Assembly (NCBI GenBank): GCA_030848705.1
Contig: CM061239.1
Span: 85,418,363 to 85,482,362, forward strand
Length of the DNA: 64,000 nucleotides
DNA from: Heracleum sosnowskyi
Taxonomy: Eukaryota > Streptophyta > Magnoliopsida > Apiales > Apiaceae
Direction: 5' to 3'
The first letter of the stretch is position 1, and each line of letters begins with the position of its first letter. The notes beneath the pieces are model-generated. The model was not told where the DNA came from, searched no databases, and was given only the letters and a program-made list of their open reading frames with translations. Made by a program: the position numbers and the translations under genes. Positions 62,144-64,000 of this stretch are shown here, piece by piece.

Positions 62144-63797
62144 ATGGACCCGATGGTAATCCAGTTGTTAAATACTCTTACTCAGCAGACTGCCGCATTA
62201 GCGCAGCAGCAACGTGCATTTCAGCAACAGCTCTTGGAACAGCAGCAACAACATCAGCAACATCAGCATCAGCAGCATCAACCGCAGCACCAGCAAGCAG
62301 CACCGGCAGTTACGTTCAAATCATTCCAGGCAGCAAAACCTCCGGAATTTAAAGGATCAGCAGACCCCGTAGAGGCTAAGGCATGGTTGAAAGAGATGGA
62401 AAAGGCTTTTGCCTTGATAGAGGTGACAGAGGATAAGAAGACGGAGTATGCAAGCTATTTTCTGAAGAATGAGGCCATTTATTGGTGGGAAACGAGTAGG
62501 GCTATGGAGCCCGAGGGATTGATTACGTGGGCAAGATTTACAGAGTTGTTTTTGGAAAGGTATTTTCCGGACTATATGAGAGATCAGATGGAATTAAAGT
62601 TTTTGGAATTAAAGCAGGGAAGAATGACAGTGCCCCAATATGAAACAAGGTTTACGGAGTTGTCAAGGTTTGTTCCAACCTATGTGGATACAGAAAAGAA
62701 GAAGGCCAAGAGGTTCCAGCAGGGACTGAGGTCTTGGATTCGTAGTAAGTTAGCTGTATTGGAGTTGGACACCTATGCAGCGGTGGTCCAAAAGGCAATG
62801 ATTGCGGAGAGAGAGAGTGATTCTTACATGAAAGAGAGGGAGAACAAGAAAAGGAAAGCAGGGATACCCGATAAGGGACAGCAGCAGGGAAGTTTTCAAG
62901 GGCAAGCGAATAAGAAACTGGGATTTCAGCACGGAAGGAATACAAGTTTTAAGAAACCAGATACCGGAAGCGTAGGACAAGATAATCGTCTACTAACCGG
63001 CAGTCAGCAGGGACTTTCTAGACCCCCACTACCAGAATACAAGACATGCGGGAAGCGACATCCAGGGATATGCCATCGATTGAATGTCACATGCTTTAAA
63101 TGCAATCAGAAGGGACATTATTCCCGGGATTGCAAGATGGGCATTGTGTGTCATCGGTGTAAGAAACCAGGTCACATGATTAAGGACTGCAGAGCACCAG
63201 CAACCGTGAACAATATGATTCGGGCAATTAAAGCACCCCCAGTTGTTAACGTCCAGCCGTTAGCCAGGACCTACAATATGTCAATGGGAGAAGCAGTGAG
63301 AGATTCCGACGTGGTGGCAGGTACACTTCTAGTAAATTCTATTCCTGCACAAGTGTTAATAGATTCGGGAGCGACGAAGTCTTTTATTTCTGAAACGTTT
63401 GCTCGTAGATTGAATTGCGTAATGAAACCTTTAAGTGGAGTGTTGACTATAGAGATAGCTAATCAGGATCGTATCGCGGTCGGCTCATATTATCCTCGTT
63501 GTGAGATAGAGATTTTGGGAAATCGTTTTTATGTTGACTTGTTACCTTTTAAGTTAGGTGAATTTGATGTGATATTAGGGATGGATTGGTTGACTGAGCA
63601 TGATGCAAGTATTGATTGTAAGAATAAGAGGGTTACTTTGATTACCCTAGAAAAGAAAGAAATAATATTTAGAGGAGAGAAACAAAGAAAGAGGTTCCTG
63701 ACGATGATTCAGGCTAAGAGGTTATTAAGGCAAGGTTGTGAGGCGTATTTAGCTTATGTGATAGATATAGATAAGGAAGTTTCTAAGTTAGAAGATA
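62144..63797 (+). pseudogene. Tekay-like gag and protease, second family, cut by SIRE insertion
   Basis: It starts ATG (MDPMVIQLLNTLTQQTAALA), then a Gln/His-rich run from CAG/CAT repeats (about 62210-62300). The gag domain has AKAWLKEMEKAFALIE, EAIYWWETSRA and LFLERYFPDYMRDQMELKFL. Two CCHC knuckles follow, CFKCNQKGHYSRDC and CHRCKKPGHMIKDC. The protease has VLIDSGATKSFISETFARRL and FDVILGMDWL. No internal stop or frameshift is seen, so this copy is less decayed than the element at 44879. At 63798 the frame runs into a SIRE LTR; the rest of pol would lie beyond that insertion. Confidence 0.88.
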
Positions 63798-64000
63798 TGT
63801 TAGGTCCTGATAAGTTTGTAGAAGGGGGGTTGAATACAAACTATACCGTTTTATCGAATTTGTCCTTTAAATGATTTAACTGTTTAGAACAAATTAATGC
63901 GGAATAAAAACTGAAACAATATTCAAGTTAAATAGAAACTCTATTAAACTTGAGAGGTGTTACAATTTTGATCACTGATTACAAAGAACTTAATAAAACA
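63798..64000 (-). mobile_element. Start of a minus-strand SIRE-like LTR, truncated by window end
   Basis: TGTTAGGTCCTGATAAGTTT begins at 63798 and matches 20931 onward with scattered differences. By comparison with the SIRE element at 15319-22098 this is the left (3') LTR of a minus-strand element. The five bases before it are AGATA; a matching AGATA beyond the window would confirm insertion. Confidence 0.8.

Overview
This window reads as nuclear DNA of a flowering plant, almost certainly a eudicot. It is AT-rich and holds densely nested LTR retrotransposons of typical plant lineages: Ty3/gypsy Tekay-like, Reina-like and Athila-like elements and Ty1/copia SIRE-like and Angela/Tork-like elements. 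It also holds TIR elements, Helitron-type termini and a tRNA-derived SINE. The only host-gene material I can support is the 3' end (two exons) of a D-isomer-specific 2-hydroxyacid dehydrogenase gene near the left edge. An asterid, perhaps Apiaceae, is my guess from the look of the repeats; it is not demonstrated. There are no RNA genes, CRISPR arrays or bacterial-type features.

Layout. 1-3.8 kb: a large inverted-repeat element, a SINE and the last two dehydrogenase exons with a Helitron end in the intron. 3.8-6.3 kb: a copia integrase remnant and a 1-kb TIR element. 6.4-10.1 kb: a minus-strand Reina-like gypsy cut off at its RT, abutting the 3' LTR of a copia element. 10.6-11.5 kb: a tandem duplication split by a MITE. 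12.7-13.9 kb: the 3' end and LTR of an Angela/Tork-like copia. 13.9-22.1 kb: a minus-strand SIRE-like copia with nearly intact gag and pol and one LTR. 22.1-26.6 kb: two Tekay LTR fragments. 26.6-28.9 kb: Helitron and TIR debris. 28.9-33.2 kb: an Athila-like element whose 954-aa ORF fuses gag-protease directly to the integrase C-terminus. 33.2-43.1 kb: Tekay LTRs in both orientations and a decayed Tekay interior. 43.1-44.9 and 56.0-56.3 kb: two halves of a SIRE downstream (env-like) ORF split by a complete Tekay element at 44,879-56,026 with a 5-bp target duplication (AGATG). 56.3-63.8 kb: a second Tekay family arranged integrase-LTR-gag, broken at 63,798 by another SIRE LTR that runs out of the window.

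The most interesting signal is in the two better-preserved Tekay elements. Each has an extra ORF between primer-binding site and gag, acidic/proline-rich then helical. In each, the open frame begins at a splice-acceptor-like AG with a stop just upstream and no local ATG. In each, the LTR carries a short basic ATG exon at the same relative place, ending in a donor-like GT in matching phase (phase 0). This suggests an accessory protein made from a spliced RNA whose intron removes the primer-binding site, so that RNA would no longer be a normal reverse-transcription template. Second is the Athila-like element, whose single long ORF stays open although RT, RNase H and the integrase core are gone.
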